64,000 bases of DNA from Limnobacter alexandrii (lineage in GTDB: Bacteria; Pseudomonadota; Gammaproteobacteria; Burkholderiales; Burkholderiaceae_B). The DNA is taken from the NCBI RefSeq assembly GCF_005871185.1, contig NZ_SWKN01000007.1:1-64000 (forward strand). The letters run 5' to 3'. Both the position numbers and the translations under genes were made by a program. Positions 1 to 8,765 of the stretch are shown here, in pieces. The stretch's first letter is position 1; the number at the start of each line of letters is the position of its first letter. A model generated the notes under the pieces. That model was not told the origin of the DNA. It saw only the letters and a program-made list of their open reading frames with translations, and did no database searches.

Positions 1-51
1 TCGGTGTCCTATCCTGAGGTAGGCTAGAGGGTTACAAAAAATATTTCTTCT

Positions 52-110
52 TTACAGATTTAATCGAAATAAATCAGCTCTTTACAGTTTTATACAAAAG
101 ATCGTTACAG
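52..110. repeat. three copies of TTACAG in an AT-rich stretch
   Basis: TTACAG occurs at 52-57, 82-87 and 105-110 (CTGTAA on the other strand), twice preceded by CTT, and a related GTTACA lies at 31-36. The spacing of 30 and 23 bases is not regular. The copies could be binding sites for a regulator of a gene to the left of the window, or chance in AT-rich DNA. No regulator is assigned. Confidence 0.25.
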
Positions 111-231
111 TTTTAGTAGAACAGTCGCTTGCCTCCTGGGCCACAGCCAGCGGTGCGGCTACCCACGCACACAAACCCAGGAAAAAAGAAAAAGTCCAAG
201 CGCTTTTCATAAACACCATTGTTGTTGTCAT
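82..231 (-). CDS. possible small exported peptide with two cysteines
   Basis: This is an unrecognised reading frame of about 49 residues from the ATG at 231; in-frame ATGs at 219 and 210 are also possible. From the last ATG, the N-terminus has a lysine, a long hydrophobic core and an Ala-Val-Ala site before QEASDC, which looks like a Sec signal peptide. Cleavage would release a peptide of about 18 residues with two cysteines. No strong ribosome binding site is visible and its 3' end runs into an AT-rich stretch with short repeats, so it may be a chance frame or a gene remnant. It is divergent from the next gene. No function is proposed. Confidence 0.3.
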   Translation of the reverse strand: MTTTMVFMKSAWTFSFFLGLCAWVAAPLAVAQEASDCSTKTVTIFCIKL

Positions 232-315
232 TCGATTGTTGTTACTGAAGAGTATTACTAAAACCAATTGCTGTGTTTGGCAGTACAAAGGTTAATAGCA
301 ACATTACTAGTCATC

Positions 316-552
316 ATGGGCCATCATTCAAGCGTTGAAGTAAACCGGGTAGAAAGTTTGGGAAAGAAATTTGAAACTCTCGCACTGGTTGACAGACTCA
401 TGGAAGAGAACGAAGCTCTTAGACGTGAGCTTAACCTAAAAACTGCCAGGTTAAGGACTCTGCAAAAAGCAGTGCATGCGTTTTTGATGGGAACCGACGA
501 TCAAGACAGCAACAAAGCCAAGCTCATTGAGCAAAGCAAGGAGCAGCCATGA
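316..552 (+). CDS. small coiled-coil protein of unknown function
   Basis: A 78-residue protein if started at the ATG at 316; a longer version from a TTG at 268 is possible. I do not recognise a family. The middle part (MEENEALRRELNLKT and what follows) is rich in Glu, Leu, Arg and Lys with heptad-like spacing, so a short coiled coil is likely. No signal peptide or membrane segment is seen. Its stop overlaps the start of the next gene in ATGA (549-552), and AAGGAG lies just upstream of that start, so the two are probably translated together. The coupling is the best sign that it is a real gene. Confidence 0.55.
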   Translation: MGHHSSVEVNRVESLGKKFETLALVDRLMEENEALRRELNLKTARLRTLQKAVHAFLMGTDDQDSNKAKLIEQSKEQP

Positions 553-971
553 CACACTTTGATTTCAAGGAATGGGCCGATCTGTATCAGGTTGACCCGG
601 TTGCATTCGAGCAGCGCCGCGAAGCGGTACTCGAAGGCTATGTGGCCAGCGTGGATTCTGAGCACCGCTTGGCGCTTGAGCAAACCTTGTTCAAGATCCG
701 CATGATTCGCCAACGATCCAAAAGCCCACTTCAATCGGCGATGGAATCATCAAAATTGATGTGGGAGTCGTTTGGCAAATTGCGAGAGCAGGTGCAAAAG
801 CTGGAGCAAGAGCTAAGCCCTGCCCCCCTGAAACAAAATGGTTTGCGCTTGATTGACGAGAATTACACTTCAGCAGCGGATACAGCCGCTGCTGAAGTGG
901 AGCAAGCCGAGCCAGCTGCAAATATGGCTCGGGTTATTCCATTTACGGTTTCAGGCAAACGCGCCCATTAA
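549..971 (+). CDS. DUF3135 family protein
   Basis: A 140-residue soluble protein. The N-terminal pattern (FDFKEWADLYQVDPVAFEQR, then an Arg-rich helical stretch with KIRMIRQRSKSPLQSAM) matches what I recall of DUF3135, a short proteobacterial family of unknown function. The C-terminal half has a short coiled coil around residues 75-90 and an Ala-rich linker. Its start overlaps the previous coiled-coil gene by four bases and has a good AAGGAG site. Its 3' end overlaps the convergent SIMPL gene by 29 bases. The role is unknown. Confidence 0.7.
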   Translation: MTHFDFKEWADLYQVDPVAFEQRREAVLEGYVASVDSEHRLALEQTLFKIRMIRQRSKSPLQSAMESSKLMWESFGKLREQVQKLEQELSPAPLKQNGLRLIDENYTSAADTAAAEVEQAEPAANMARVIPFTVSGKRAH

Positions 972-1653
972 CTGAAACACTCACCCGGCTTGATCCAGCG
1001 GCCGGGGCCACTTCCATGCCTTTGCTCATCATGTCGGCCGATGCTGCATACATTCTTGGGTAAGACGGTGGGCCTTGGTTCTCATCGTTGATGGACACTT
1101 CACCCAAGGTATAGCCCGTTTTTCCAAAGCCTTTTGCAGCAACGGTTGCCTTGTTCTGAAATTCTTTCATTGCACTTTGCAGCAACTTTTCACGGCTTTG
1201 CTCAATTCGAGCTTCGCTTGGAAAGTATTCCAGATTGCTTAGCGTAAGACCTTCTGCAACATTCAGGTTTTTCTGGGCTTTCAACGCTTGCACCGGCATC
1301 TCGAAAGTGAGCGAGCCCACGCCTTGCCAGGTTTGAATCACATTGTTTTTTCCGTACTGCGGATAAGTTTGAATGTTGTTTTTCAGTTTGGCGATGTCTT
1401 TGTTTTTGGACAAATTGTTGATTGATTTTTCCAACACGGTGTTCACGGCATTCATTGCTTCATTGGCCGTGCCCGCCTGAATTTGTACCTGCCAATTCAG
1501 GCGCACCATGTCGTTGTCCACTTCTTCGCTGCTGATCGCGTTGAGGTTTACTGCAGGCGTTTTCTCGCACAGGTCTGCAAATGCAAGCGATGGTGCCAGC
1601 AAACCGACCGATGTACTGAACAAGGCGATTTGCAAGGTGTTGGATAATTTCAT
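943..1653 (-). CDS. SIMPL-domain (DUF541) periplasmic protein
   Basis: A 236-residue exported protein. The start at 1653 gives a clear signal peptide ending in Ala-Phe-Ala before DLCEKTP. The mature part has features of the SIMPL/DUF541 family: an early stretch comparing bound forms (DNDMVRLNWQVQIQAGTANE), a middle block with YFPSEARIEQSREKLLQSAM, and a late stretch ending in VSVSVNGRVCL. Family members such as E. coli YggE and Brucella BP26 are periplasmic, and their role is poorly defined. Two cysteines, near the mature N- and C-termini, could form a disulfide. The gene is convergent with the DUF3135 gene and divergent from the permease gene. Confidence 0.75.
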   Translation of the reverse strand: MKLSNTLQIALFSTSVGLLAPSLAFADLCEKTPAVNLNAISSEEVDNDMVRLNWQVQIQAGTANEAMNAVNTVLEKSINNLSKNKDIAKLKNNIQTYPQYGKNNVIQTWQGVGSLTFEMPVQALKAQKNLNVAEGLTLSNLEYFPSEARIEQSREKLLQSAMKEFQNKATVAAKGFGKTGYTLGEVSINDENQGPPSYPRMYAASADMMSKGMEVAPAAGSSRVSVSVNGRVCLKP

Positions 1654-1764
1654 GTGTGGTCTCGTGAAAGTGAAATAACAGTCAATTTGCAATTCAGGCA
1701 TTGCTACAATGATTGAACCACAAACAAGCATTCAAATAACGCGTAATCCGCACGACTGGCTGAC

Positions 1765-2844
1765 ATGGCAGAACACCTGAGACAACCGAAGTCCCTGATC
1801 AGCACACTTTTCACCGTGCTGATTTTGGTGGGTGCAGCAATCGTGTTGTCGCCCTTCCTGTTGGCAATTTTGTGGGCAGGCATAATTGCCACCGCATTTT
1901 GGCCGCTGCATTGTCGCATTCGCGGGCGCTTTCCCGGCAAGCCCAATGGCGCTGCATTTCTGACTACCTTGGTGGTGGCCTTCCTGTTGGTCGGTCCCAT
2001 GATTGGTTTGATCGTGTTTATGGTTCAGGACATTCTTGAAATTACCACCTTCTTGCGACAGGCCGATGACTCCGGCGTTGCGGTACCCGACTGGCTACCC
2101 CAAATCCCGGTGCTGGGTGAAATGCTGGTGGCCAGCTGGAAAGAATATTTAAGTGTGCCAAAGCAAATTTCCGGACTGCTGCGTGAAACCCTCACCCAGC
2201 GTTTGGGCGATGTGCAAGGCACAGCGTCGGCTATTTTGTTGGAGTTACTTGGGCGGGTTGCAACGCTCTTTTTTGCTTTGTGGGTGTTGTTCTTTTTTTA
2301 CCGCGATGGCTCCAGCATCAGTATTCGAATGAACCGAATTGGCACGGATTGGCTGGGGCAACGCTGGAAGCCGTATGTCTCCCACATGCCCCCTGCCCTG
2401 CGTGCTGCGGTTAACGGGCTTGTGATTGTAAGTTTTGCCGAGGCAGTTATTCTTTCGGTGTTGTTTGCGGCCTGTGGTGTGTATGCGCCTGTTCTCTTGG
2501 GCACAATCACGGCATTGATCGCCTTTATACCCATGGCTGCGCCGGGGCTGCTGGCTATATTGGGTATGATTCTGTTTTTGAGCGGTAACGGGGCCGAGGC
2601 CATTGTGCTGATTACTGCGGGCATGTTGGTGGTGCTGATTGCCGATTACCTGGTTAGGCCCTTGTTAATTCAAGGTGGCACCCATTTGCCATTTCTGGCC
2701 GTGTTGTTCGGTGTGTTTGGTGGCGTGATCACCATGGGCATTGTGGGCTTGATCATTGGCCCTGTGCTGCTGGTGTTGTTGGTGGTGTTTTTCGATGAAG
2801 CATCGCACGCGCATCACCACGACACACCCGAGTCCATCAATTGA
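1765..2844 (+). CDS. AI-2E/PerM family membrane permease
   Basis: A 359-residue polytopic inner-membrane protein of the PerM/AI-2E transporter family (YdiK, PerM, TqsA relatives). The expected layout is visible: two hydrophobic segments at about residues 12-45, a third near 65-90, a long amphipathic central region (about 90-150), then several membrane segments with the conserved stretch ending in IPMAAPGLLAILGMI, and a final long hydrophobic pair. The C-terminus is His-rich (HAHHHD). Substrates of this family are mostly unproven, and neither AI-2 transport nor anything else is shown here. It starts about 110 bases from the divergent SIMPL gene and is followed closely by purT, possibly in the same transcript. 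Confidence 0.8.
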   Translation: MAEHLRQPKSLISTLFTVLILVGAAIVLSPFLLAILWAGIIATAFWPLHCRIRGRFPGKPNGAAFLTTLVVAFLLVGPMIGLIVFMVQDILEITTFLRQADDSGVAVPDWLPQIPVLGEMLVASWKEYLSVPKQISGLLRETLTQRLGDVQGTASAILLELLGRVATLFFALWVLFFFYRDGSSISIRMNRIGTDWLGQRWKPYVSHMPPALRAAVNGLVIVSFAEAVILSVLFAACGVYAPVLLGTITALIAFIPMAAPGLLAILGMILFLSGNGAEAIVLITAGMLVVLIADYLVRPLLIQGGTHLPFLAVLFGVFGGVITMGIVGLIIGPVLLVLLVVFFDEASHAHHHDTPESIN

Positions 2845-2872
2845 GTAACGATTTGATCAAGCGAGTTTCACC

Positions 2873-4114
2873 ATGACAAAAGCAATTCAGTTTCCATCAC
2901 AAATTGGCACGCCCCTGGCACCAAATGCTTTAAAAGTGATGCTCTTGGGCAGTGGTGAACTGGGCAAAGAAGTGATTATTGCCTTTCAGCGCTTGGGTGT
3001 GGAAGTGATTGCTGTGGACCGTTACCCCAATGCGCCCGGGCACCAGGTTGCGCACCGCTTTCATGTAATCGACATGACCAATGCAAACGCATTGAAAGCC
3101 TTGATTGCTCAGGAGCGCCCCCACATTGTGGTGCCCGAAATTGAAGCGATTGCCACACCGGCCTTGAAAGAACTTGAAGCAGAAGGCGCAGTGCGCGTTG
3201 TGCCCACAGCCAATGCAGCATGGCTAACCATGAACCGTGAGGGCATTCGCCGCTTGGCGGCTGAAGAGTTGAATTTAAGCTGCTCGCACTATGCCTTTGC
3301 AGACGATTTCGAAACCTTGAAGCAGGCAGTAGAAAAAGGCATTGATGGCAAAAAGCCGGTGGGCTACCCCTGCATCATCAAGCCTGTGATGTCATCTTCT
3401 GGCAAAGGGCAATCCAAAGTGGACAGTGCCGGTGAGCTTGAGGCCGCTTGGGATTACGCAGGCAGCGCCGGGCGCGTCAACTCAGGGCGTGTGATTGCTG
3501 AATCGCTCATCGAATTCGAGTATGAAATTACCCTGCTCACCGTGCGCAGCCGCAACCCCAAAAGCGGTGCAATCGAAACAAGCTACTGCGAACCAGTTGG
3601 GCATATTCAGGTCGCCGGCGATTATGTTGAAAGCTGGCAACCCCAAGCCATGAGTGCAAAAGCATTGGACGAGGCCCGCAAAATGGCTGACCTTGTCACC
3701 ACGGCCTTGGGTGGAACAGGCTTGTTTGGTGTTGAAATGTTTGTGAAAGGCGACCAGGTTTGGTTTTCTGAAGTAAGCACCCGCCCTCATGACACAGGCA
3801 TGGTCACTATGATTACGCAGTGGCAAACCGAATTTGAATTGCATGCGCGCGCCATTTTGGGTTTACCCGTGGACACCAGCTTGAAAACACCAGGTGCCAG
3901 CGCGGTGATTTACGGTGGGGTGGACAAAGTAGGCATTGCCTTCGAAGGTGTGGCTGATGCGTTGGCCGAGCCCGGCACGGATGTGCGTTTGTTTGGCAAA
4001 CCCGAGTCGTTTGTGAAACGGCGAATGGGTGTTGCCTTGGCGCGCGATGTGAATGTGGAAGAAGCCCGCGCGAAGGCGAAGCGGGTTGCTGCGAAAGTAA
4101 AGCCTATTGGTTGA
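2873..4114 (+). CDS. purT: formate-dependent GAR transformylase PurT
   Basis: A 413-residue ATP-grasp enzyme. It converts glycinamide ribonucleotide, formate and ATP to formyl-GAR in purine synthesis, as the folate-independent alternative to PurN. The N-terminal nucleotide-fold motif [20 protein letters not shown], the ATP-grasp phosphate loop [14 protein letters not shown] (about residues 164-177) and the metal-binding stretch [20 protein letters not shown] followed by RPHDTG are all present. Length and motifs are typical of PurT. Twenty-eight bases separate it from the permease gene. No terminator is obvious in the 107 bases before the convergent ybiT. Confidence 0.95.
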   Translation: MTKAIQFPSQIGTPLAPNALKVMLLGSGELGKEVIIAFQRLGVEVIAVDRYPNAPGHQVAHRFHVIDMTNANALKALIAQERPHIVVPEIEAIATPALKELEAEGAVRVVPTANAAWLTMNREGIRRLAAEELNLSCSHYAFADDFETLKQAVEKGIDGKKPVGYPCIIKPVMSSSGKGQSKVDSAGELEAAWDYAGSAGRVNSGRVIAESLIEFEYEITLLTVRSRNPKSGAIETSYCEPVGHIQVAGDYVESWQPQAMSAKALDEARKMADLVTTALGGTGLFGVEMFVKGDQVWFSEVSTRPHDTGMVTMITQWQTEFELHARAILGLPVDTSLKTPGASAVIYGGVDKVGIAFEGVADALAEPGTDVRLFGKPESFVKRRMGVALARDVNVEEARAKAKRVAAKVKPIG

Positions 4115-4221
4115 CTTGTTTGGCTTGTGTCACTGCCCGTTTGGAACTGACCTGCTGTGGGGCTGCCTATGGCATGCCCGTCTGCCTTGATCAAGCCCGC
4201 AGAACGAGTGGCCATCCTTTA
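4115..4221. other. short convergent intergenic gap purT/ybiT
   Basis: About 107 bases between two converging genes. I see no convincing hairpin with a T-run and no reading frame worth calling. Confidence 0.5.
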
Positions 4222-5820
4222 TTAATTCAGCCCCAAACTCTCGCGGTATTCCTCGTAGGTACCACGATAATCGGTAATGCCGTCTTCACGCATTTCAAAA
4301 ATGCGCGTGGCAATGCCTGATACAAACTGGCGGTCATGCGACACCACAAACACCGTGCCCTCGTATTTTTCGAGCGCATACTGTAGCGATTCGATCGATT
4401 CCATGTCCAGGTGGTTGGTGGGTTCATCAAGCAGCAACACATTGTGGCGACCCAGCATCAGGCGACCAAACACCAGTCGGTTCTTCTCCCCACCGGAACA
4501 TACCTTCACTTGCTTGGAAATTTCATCGTTCGAGAACAGCAAACGCCCCAAAATGCCGCGAATGGCTTGGTCATCGTCACCTTCCTGCGAAAAGCGTTCC
4601 GTCCATTCACGCAAATTCAGAGGCACGTTGAATTCGTCGCTCACGTCCTGTGCCATGTAACCCAGGTCTGCATTTTCCGACCATTTCACTTCGCCGTAAG
4701 TGGGCGCCAATGCTTTCGCCAGCAGCTTCAACAGTGTGGTTTTGCCCATGCCGTTGGCACCCACAATGCCCACCTTGTCGCCCGCCTCTACCATGATTGA
4801 GAAATCGCGGATCACCTTGTTGTCGCCATACGCTAGGCTGACATTGTCCAATTCAACAGCCAAGCGGTGCATTTTCTTTTTCTGCTCAAAGCGTATGAAT
4901 GGATTCTGGCGTGAGGAAGGTTTCAGGATCACAGTGTCTTGCTTGATTTTCTCAATCTGCTTTTGACGTGATGTGGCCTGGCGTGCCTTGGACTTGTTGG
5001 CGGCAAAGCGGCGTACAAAGTCTTGCAAATCTGAAATACGTTCTTTGGCGCGCGCATTCGATGCCTGTGCGCGTTCACGGGCCTGTGCTGCGGCCAGCAT
5101 GTAATCGTCGTAGTTGCCAGGTACCACTTGCAAGGTGCCGTAATCCAGGTCAGCCATGTGGGTACACACTTCGTTCAGAAAGTGACGATCGTGGCTGATG
5201 ATAATCATGGTGCTTTCATACTGGTTAAGCACGTTTTCCAGCCAGGCAATGGTGTTGATGTCCAGGTTGTTTGTGGGTTCATCCAGCAACAACACATCGG
5301 GTTTCGAAAACAGCGCTTGTGCAAGCAACACCCGCAGTTTCCATCCAGGGGCAATTTCACTCATTGGGCCATTGTGGCTGTCCAAGGGTATACCTGCACC
5401 CAACAACAGTTCGCCAGCGCGTGCCTCGGCTTCATAGCCACCAAACTCGGCATACACCGCTTCCAGGTTCGCGGCGCGCATGTAGTCATCATCCGTGGCC
5501 TCTGGGTTGGCGTACAAGGCGTCGCGTTCAGTCATGGCGGCCCACATTTCCTTGTGACCCATCATGACCACATCGAGCACGCGGTGATCTTCAAATGCAA
5601 ATTGATCCTGGCTTAGCTTGCCCAGTCGAACATTGGGCTCAATGACAACGGTGCCGCTGCTGGGCTCCAGGTCGCCGCCCAGAATTTTCATGAAGGTGGA
5701 TTTTCCGCAGCCGTTTGCGCCAATCAAGCCATAGCGGTTGCCATCGCCAAATTTCGCGTTGATGTTTTCAAAAAGCGGCTTGGCGCCGAACTGCATGGTG
5801 ATATTGGCTGCGGTGAGCAT
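4222..5820 (-). CDS. ybiT: ABC-F ATPase, YbiT type
   Basis: A 532-residue soluble protein with two ATP-binding cassettes and no membrane segments. Walker A motifs are GANGCGKST (about residues 34-42) and GANGMGKTT. Walker B motifs are [12 protein letters not shown] and [12 protein letters not shown]. The first cassette has [10 protein letters not shown] instead of a classic LSGGQ signature, as I recall for YbiT. The second has [13 protein letters not shown] proteins act on ribosomes, for example in translation stress or antibiotic protection; the role of YbiT itself is less settled. It lies 89 bases downstream of ldcA but has its own likely promoter at about 5855-5871. Confidence 0.92.
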   Translation of the reverse strand: MLTAANITMQFGAKPLFENINAKFGDGNRYGLIGANGCGKSTFMKILGGDLEPSSGTVVIEPNVRLGKLSQDQFAFEDHRVLDVVMMGHKEMWAAMTERDALYANPEATDDDYMRAANLEAVYAEFGGYEAEARAGELLLGAGIPLDSHNGPMSEIAPGWKLRVLLAQALFSKPDVLLLDEPTNNLDINTIAWLENVLNQYESTMIIISHDRHFLNEVCTHMADLDYGTLQVVPGNYDDYMLAAAQARERAQASNARAKERISDLQDFVRRFAANKSKARQATSRQKQIEKIKQDTVILKPSSRQNPFIRFEQKKKMHRLAVELDNVSLAYGDNKVIRDFSIMVEAGDKVGIVGANGMGKTTLLKLLAKALAPTYGEVKWSENADLGYMAQDVSDEFNVPLNLREWTERFSQEGDDDQAIRGILGRLLFSNDEISKQVKVCSGGEKNRLVFGRLMLGRHNVLLLDEPTNHLDMESIESLQYALEKYEGTVFVVSHDRQFVSGIATRIFEMREDGITDYRGTYEEYRESLGLN

Positions 5821-5854
5821 AAGTATTGGAAAAGTCAGTGATTTTTAACGAAGG

Positions 5855-5871
5855 GGGCATTATACATGCCC
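5855..5871 (-). promoter_or_regulatory. likely ybiT -10 element inside an inverted repeat
   Basis: On the minus strand this reads GGGCATGTATAATGCCC: a perfect TATAAT (5859-5864) placed between the arms of a 6-base inverted repeat, about 40 bases before the ybiT start. The -35 position is weak. The palindrome could be an operator or a short hairpin at the transcript start. Confidence 0.4.
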
Positions 5872-5909
5872 AAGCTTCCGGTGCGCTGAGTGAGTGCTCT
5901 GACTAAGGC

Positions 5910-6938
5910 CTAGCGAAGGTTTTGAACCAGGCGTGCGCCGAGTTTGCTGGGCCCTGCTTCGATGGTCAAGGTGCCCTGCCCGCCTTGAAACCAACAGGCC
6001 TTGGGGGTGCAGTGCCCAAACGGGAAATTCAGCAGCACTGGCACTTGTTTCAACTGGCTTCGTACAAATTCAGCGGCACTGCTCAGGGTGTAACCATTGT
6101 CATGCGTGCCCGGTTTGGGTTCACAAAAGTTGCCAAGCACAATTGCCTGTTGTTGGGCCAACACACCAGCGTGCAGCAATTGAAGCAGCATGCGTTCAAT
6201 TTTGTAGGCGGGCTCGTTCACATCCTCAAGCACTAAAATGCCACCGGGCACACTGGGTAGCCAAGGCGTTCCCAGCAAGCTGCACAGCAATGTCAGGTTG
6301 CCGCCCCACACTGGGCCTTCTATCGTTGCGGTATGGCCTTTGGTGTTGAGCCCGAAACAATCAACAGGCCATTCAATCTCGACAGCCTGTTCGTTCACAG
6401 CACGTAAAAAATGTTTGGCGGTTAAAGGGTCTGCGCCCTGCTCAGCGCCAAAATCAAAACAAGCCATGGGCCCATGCAACAAACTGACAGGCTCGGCGCC
6501 TGCTTTCATCAATGCCAGTTGCAGGCTGGTAATGTCGCTGTGGCCGCACAACAAGTGAGCCTTGGAATTCAACAGCGATGCGAGTTTCGGGAAATTCAAC
6601 TTCGGCAACAATCGGCTTAAGCCGTAACCTCCGCGGGTGGCCATCAGCAGGCTGGGCGTGTCCAGTTTAAATGCGCTTTCCAGGCTGGCCATGCGTGTGG
6701 CTTCATCACCCGCAAAGCGCTGCACGCGCAGGCGTGCCTCAGGCATTTCCGAAACACAAAAACCGTATTGATTGCTTAAATGCCCGCAGGCGAGATCCAG
6801 CAAGGCTTCATCAATCAGTGCGCCACTGGGTGAAAACATGACAAGCTGATTCAGGGCATTGCGCTGTTTTGAGTTCAATTCAATTCCGGTTTCAAAAGTA
6901 AGGTCACAGGTACTGCTTCCAGGAACGCACAGGTTCAC
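5910..6938 (-). CDS. ldcA: LD-carboxypeptidase (peptidase family S66)
   Basis: A 342-residue enzyme of the LdcA family, which trims the terminal D-alanine from muramoyl tetrapeptides during peptidoglycan recycling in the cytoplasm. The serine nucleophile lies in GHSDIT, the glutamate region reads VLEDVNEPAYKIERML, and the histidine is in PFGHCTPK, matching the Ser-Glu-His triad of the family. The N-terminal strand ends in MFSPSG. The start is uncertain: GTG at 6938 overlaps the end of tadA by 35 bases, a TTG lies about 75 bases further in, and the ATG at 6839 would cut into the first strand. Overlap with tadA suggests one transcript. Confidence 0.85.
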   Translation of the reverse strand: MNLCVPGSSTCDLTFETGIELNSKQRNALNQLVMFSPSGALIDEALLDLACGHLSNQYGFCVSEMPEARLRVQRFAGDEATRMASLESAFKLDTPSLLMATRGGYGLSRLLPKLNFPKLASLLNSKAHLLCGHSDITSLQLALMKAGAEPVSLLHGPMACFDFGAEQGADPLTAKHFLRAVNEQAVEIEWPVDCFGLNTKGHTATIEGPVWGGNLTLLCSLLGTPWLPSVPGGILVLEDVNEPAYKIERMLLQLLHAGVLAQQQAIVLGNFCEPKPGTHDNGYTLSSAAEFVRSQLKQVPVLLNFPFGHCTPKACWFQGGQGTLTIEAGPSKLGARLVQNLR

Positions 6939-7674
6939 CGCTGAAATAATCGCACAAACTGGCCAGTATGGCGGCCTGTTGTGTGTGTTGACCTGCTTTC
7001 AACACGCTGCTTCGCTCAGCCAATGTTTCGCATACTTGCTCAAGGCCTGTCTGCAACAAGTCTTGCGGCACTGTAAACCCAAGTTGTGCAAGTTCCTCGA
7101 TGGTTTGCTTGTTGGCATTGGGCAAGTGCAGCAGGCTGCCCAGGTCAGCAATGGTTTGCTCTCTTTGTTTGCGGCGTGCCTTAAAAAAACTGCCCAACAA
7201 TTCTTCGCTTTCCTGTGCCATGTAGCCAGTTTCAAAAACACAGGGGTGCCAGGCTTGTGCTTGTTCGTACACCAGCAACGATTGTTTCAAATCGCCGTTG
7301 TAGCGTGACTGTGCGCAACCCACCACCACCCTGCCAATTCGAGCATGCAAAATGGCGCCAATGCACATGAGGCAAGGCTGAAGCGTGACGTACAAAGTGG
7401 CCTGCGCCCCCAAACGGTAGTTACCCGCGGTTTGACAGGCCTGTCGAATGGCCTGTATTTCAGCATGCGCACAGGCATCATTCAGGGAAACAGGCGCATT
7501 GTGTGCTTGGGCAATGGCTTTCCCATCCATCACTATGGCTGCGCCAATCGGTACTTCGCCGCCCAGTGCGGCAAGCTTTGCTTGCTGCAACGCAAGTTCC
7601 ATCCAAGGCATGTCCTCGGCCTGTCCTTGGTGCGTCAGTATCGAAAATTTTCCGGGCAGCTTGCTGGTCTGCAT
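6904..7674 (-). CDS. tadA: tRNA adenosine deaminase TadA with C-terminal extension
   Basis: A 256-residue protein. Residues about 20-170 form the TadA deaminase domain, which converts adenosine to inosine at the wobble position of tRNA-Arg(ACG). The zinc and catalytic residues are visible: HAE (His70, Glu72) and PCLMC (Cys101, Cys104). TadA is usually about 160-180 residues; here about 80 extra residues follow, with a LHLPNANKQTIEELAQLGF stretch resembling a helix-hairpin-helix and ending GEPVRSWKQYL. This tail resembles Cdd1-type HhH proteins, which is inference. The ATG at 7674 is chosen over a TTG at 7683; an internal ATG at 7611 is also possible. Confidence 0.9.
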   Translation of the reverse strand: MQTSKLPGKFSILTHQGQAEDMPWMELALQQAKLAALGGEVPIGAAIVMDGKAIAQAHNAPVSLNDACAHAEIQAIRQACQTAGNYRLGAQATLYVTLQPCLMCIGAILHARIGRVVVGCAQSRYNGDLKQSLLVYEQAQAWHPCVFETGYMAQESEELLGSFFKARRKQREQTIADLGSLLHLPNANKQTIEELAQLGFTVPQDLLQTGLEQVCETLAERSSVLKAGQHTQQAAILASLCDYFSGEPVRSWKQYL

Positions 7675-7716
7675 AGTCTTCAAAGTAAGCCGAATAAAGT
7701 GTTGTCAGTTTGACAT

Positions 7717-7744
7717 AAAAAAAACCCGGCACCAGGCCGGGTTT
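7717..7744 (-). terminator. rho-independent terminator after livM
   Basis: A perfect 9-base stem (7722-7730 with 7736-7744, AAACCCGGC/GCCGGGTTT) with a 5-base loop. On the minus strand it is followed by a run of eight T (7717-7724, overlapping the stem). It lies 25 bases beyond the... livM side of the tadA start region, so it would end readthrough reaching this point on the minus strand upstream of tadA; equally it is just upstream of the livM stop in sequence order. Because livM is transcribed away from it, its likely job is to stop minus-strand transcripts leaving livM before tadA. Confidence 0.8.
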
Positions 7745-7768
7745 CTATTCTGTGGGCCGCTTCAGCTT

Positions 7769-8752
7769 TTACTGGTCAGCCTTGAGCAATCTGCGTTGAT
7801 TCCACGCAATGATTTCACCGACAATTCCTCGCCTGAAAGCCAGCACCACCACAATGAAAATAAAGCCGGTCACGATGGTGACCTGTTCGCCTAGCGAGCG
7901 GAACCAGGCAATATCGGTTGTCACCGCCATCCAGGTGCCAAATTCACCGATGCGGTTTTCCAGGGCAATAATGACAATGGCGCCCACAATGGGGCCTGCA
8001 AGTGTGCCCAATCCTCCAACGAGGGTCATCAGCACCACCAAGCCAGACATGGTCCAGTGCACATCAGTCAGTGTTTCAAACCCCAGCACCGAGGCTTTTG
8101 TGGCGCCTGCCAAACCCGACAAAGCGGCTGACAACACAAACACCAGCAACTTGTATTTGTCCACGTCGTAGCCCAGTGAAATGGCGCGTGGTTCATTTTC
8201 CTTGATCGCTTTCAGAACTTGCCCAAAGGGCGAATGCACTGTGCGAACAATCAGGGCGTAGCCTGCGATGCAAATGGCCAATACGACGAAGTACAAAGTA
8301 AGGTCGTCACTTAGATCAACAACACCAAACAAGGTGCCGCGGGGTATGCCCTGTAAACCATCTTCACCGCCAGTAAACGGTGCCTGCAAAAAGATGAAAT
8401 ACAGCATTTGTGCAAGGGCCAGTGTAATCATCGTGAAGTAAATGCCTTGCCGCCGTATGGCCAAAGCACCCATAACCAAACCAATGAGCGCTGCGAATGC
8501 AACGCCTGCCAACAGGCCAAGCTCAAAGGGCATGCCCAGATCGCGAATGACATAGCCTGCAATGTACCCCGCACCGCCCAAGAATGCGGCATGGCCAAAA
8601 GACAAGAGGCCTGTGTAGCCAATCAGCAAATTGAATGCACAGGCAAACAGTGCGAAACACAGCAGCTTCATCAGCAGCACCGGGTACATGAAAAATGGTG
8701 CAGCCAAGGCGAGAATGATTGCCGCAATGGCGATAATTGTATTTTTGTTCAT
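7769..8752 (-). CDS. livM: branched-chain amino acid ABC permease, LivM type
   Basis: A 327-residue inner-membrane permease of the LivM family. About ten hydrophobic segments are visible, starting with a pair at residues 5-25 and 30-45. The stretch NLLIGYTGLLSFGHAAFLGGAGYIAGYV is partly seen in most LivM proteins (key part GYTGLLSFGHAAFLG). The cytoplasmic coupling loop reads KENEPRAISLGYDVDKYKL, which contacts the ATPases. It is the last gene of the five-gene liv operon, 13 bases after livH, and is followed by a strong terminator. The substrate could be branched-chain or other amides or amino acids; sequence alone does not decide. Confidence 0.9.
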   Translation of the reverse strand: MNKNTIIAIAAIILALAAPFFMYPVLLMKLLCFALFACAFNLLIGYTGLLSFGHAAFLGGAGYIAGYVIRDLGMPFELGLLAGVAFAALIGLVMGALAIRRQGIYFTMITLALAQMLYFIFLQAPFTGGEDGLQGIPRGTLFGVVDLSDDLTLYFVVLAICIAGYALIVRTVHSPFGQVLKAIKENEPRAISLGYDVDKYKLLVFVLSAALSGLAGATKASVLGFETLTDVHWTMSGLVVLMTLVGGLGTLAGPIVGAIVIIALENRIGEFGTWMAVTTDIAWFRSLGEQVTIVTGFIFIVVVLAFRRGIVGEIIAWNQRRLLKADQ

Positions 8753-8765
8753 CGTGTCAAACCCT

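Noticed and set aside
4277-5616. Several plus-strand frames of 70-160 codons opposite ybiT
   Set aside because: They lie antisense to a clearly coding gene, have no family features and no ribosome sites.
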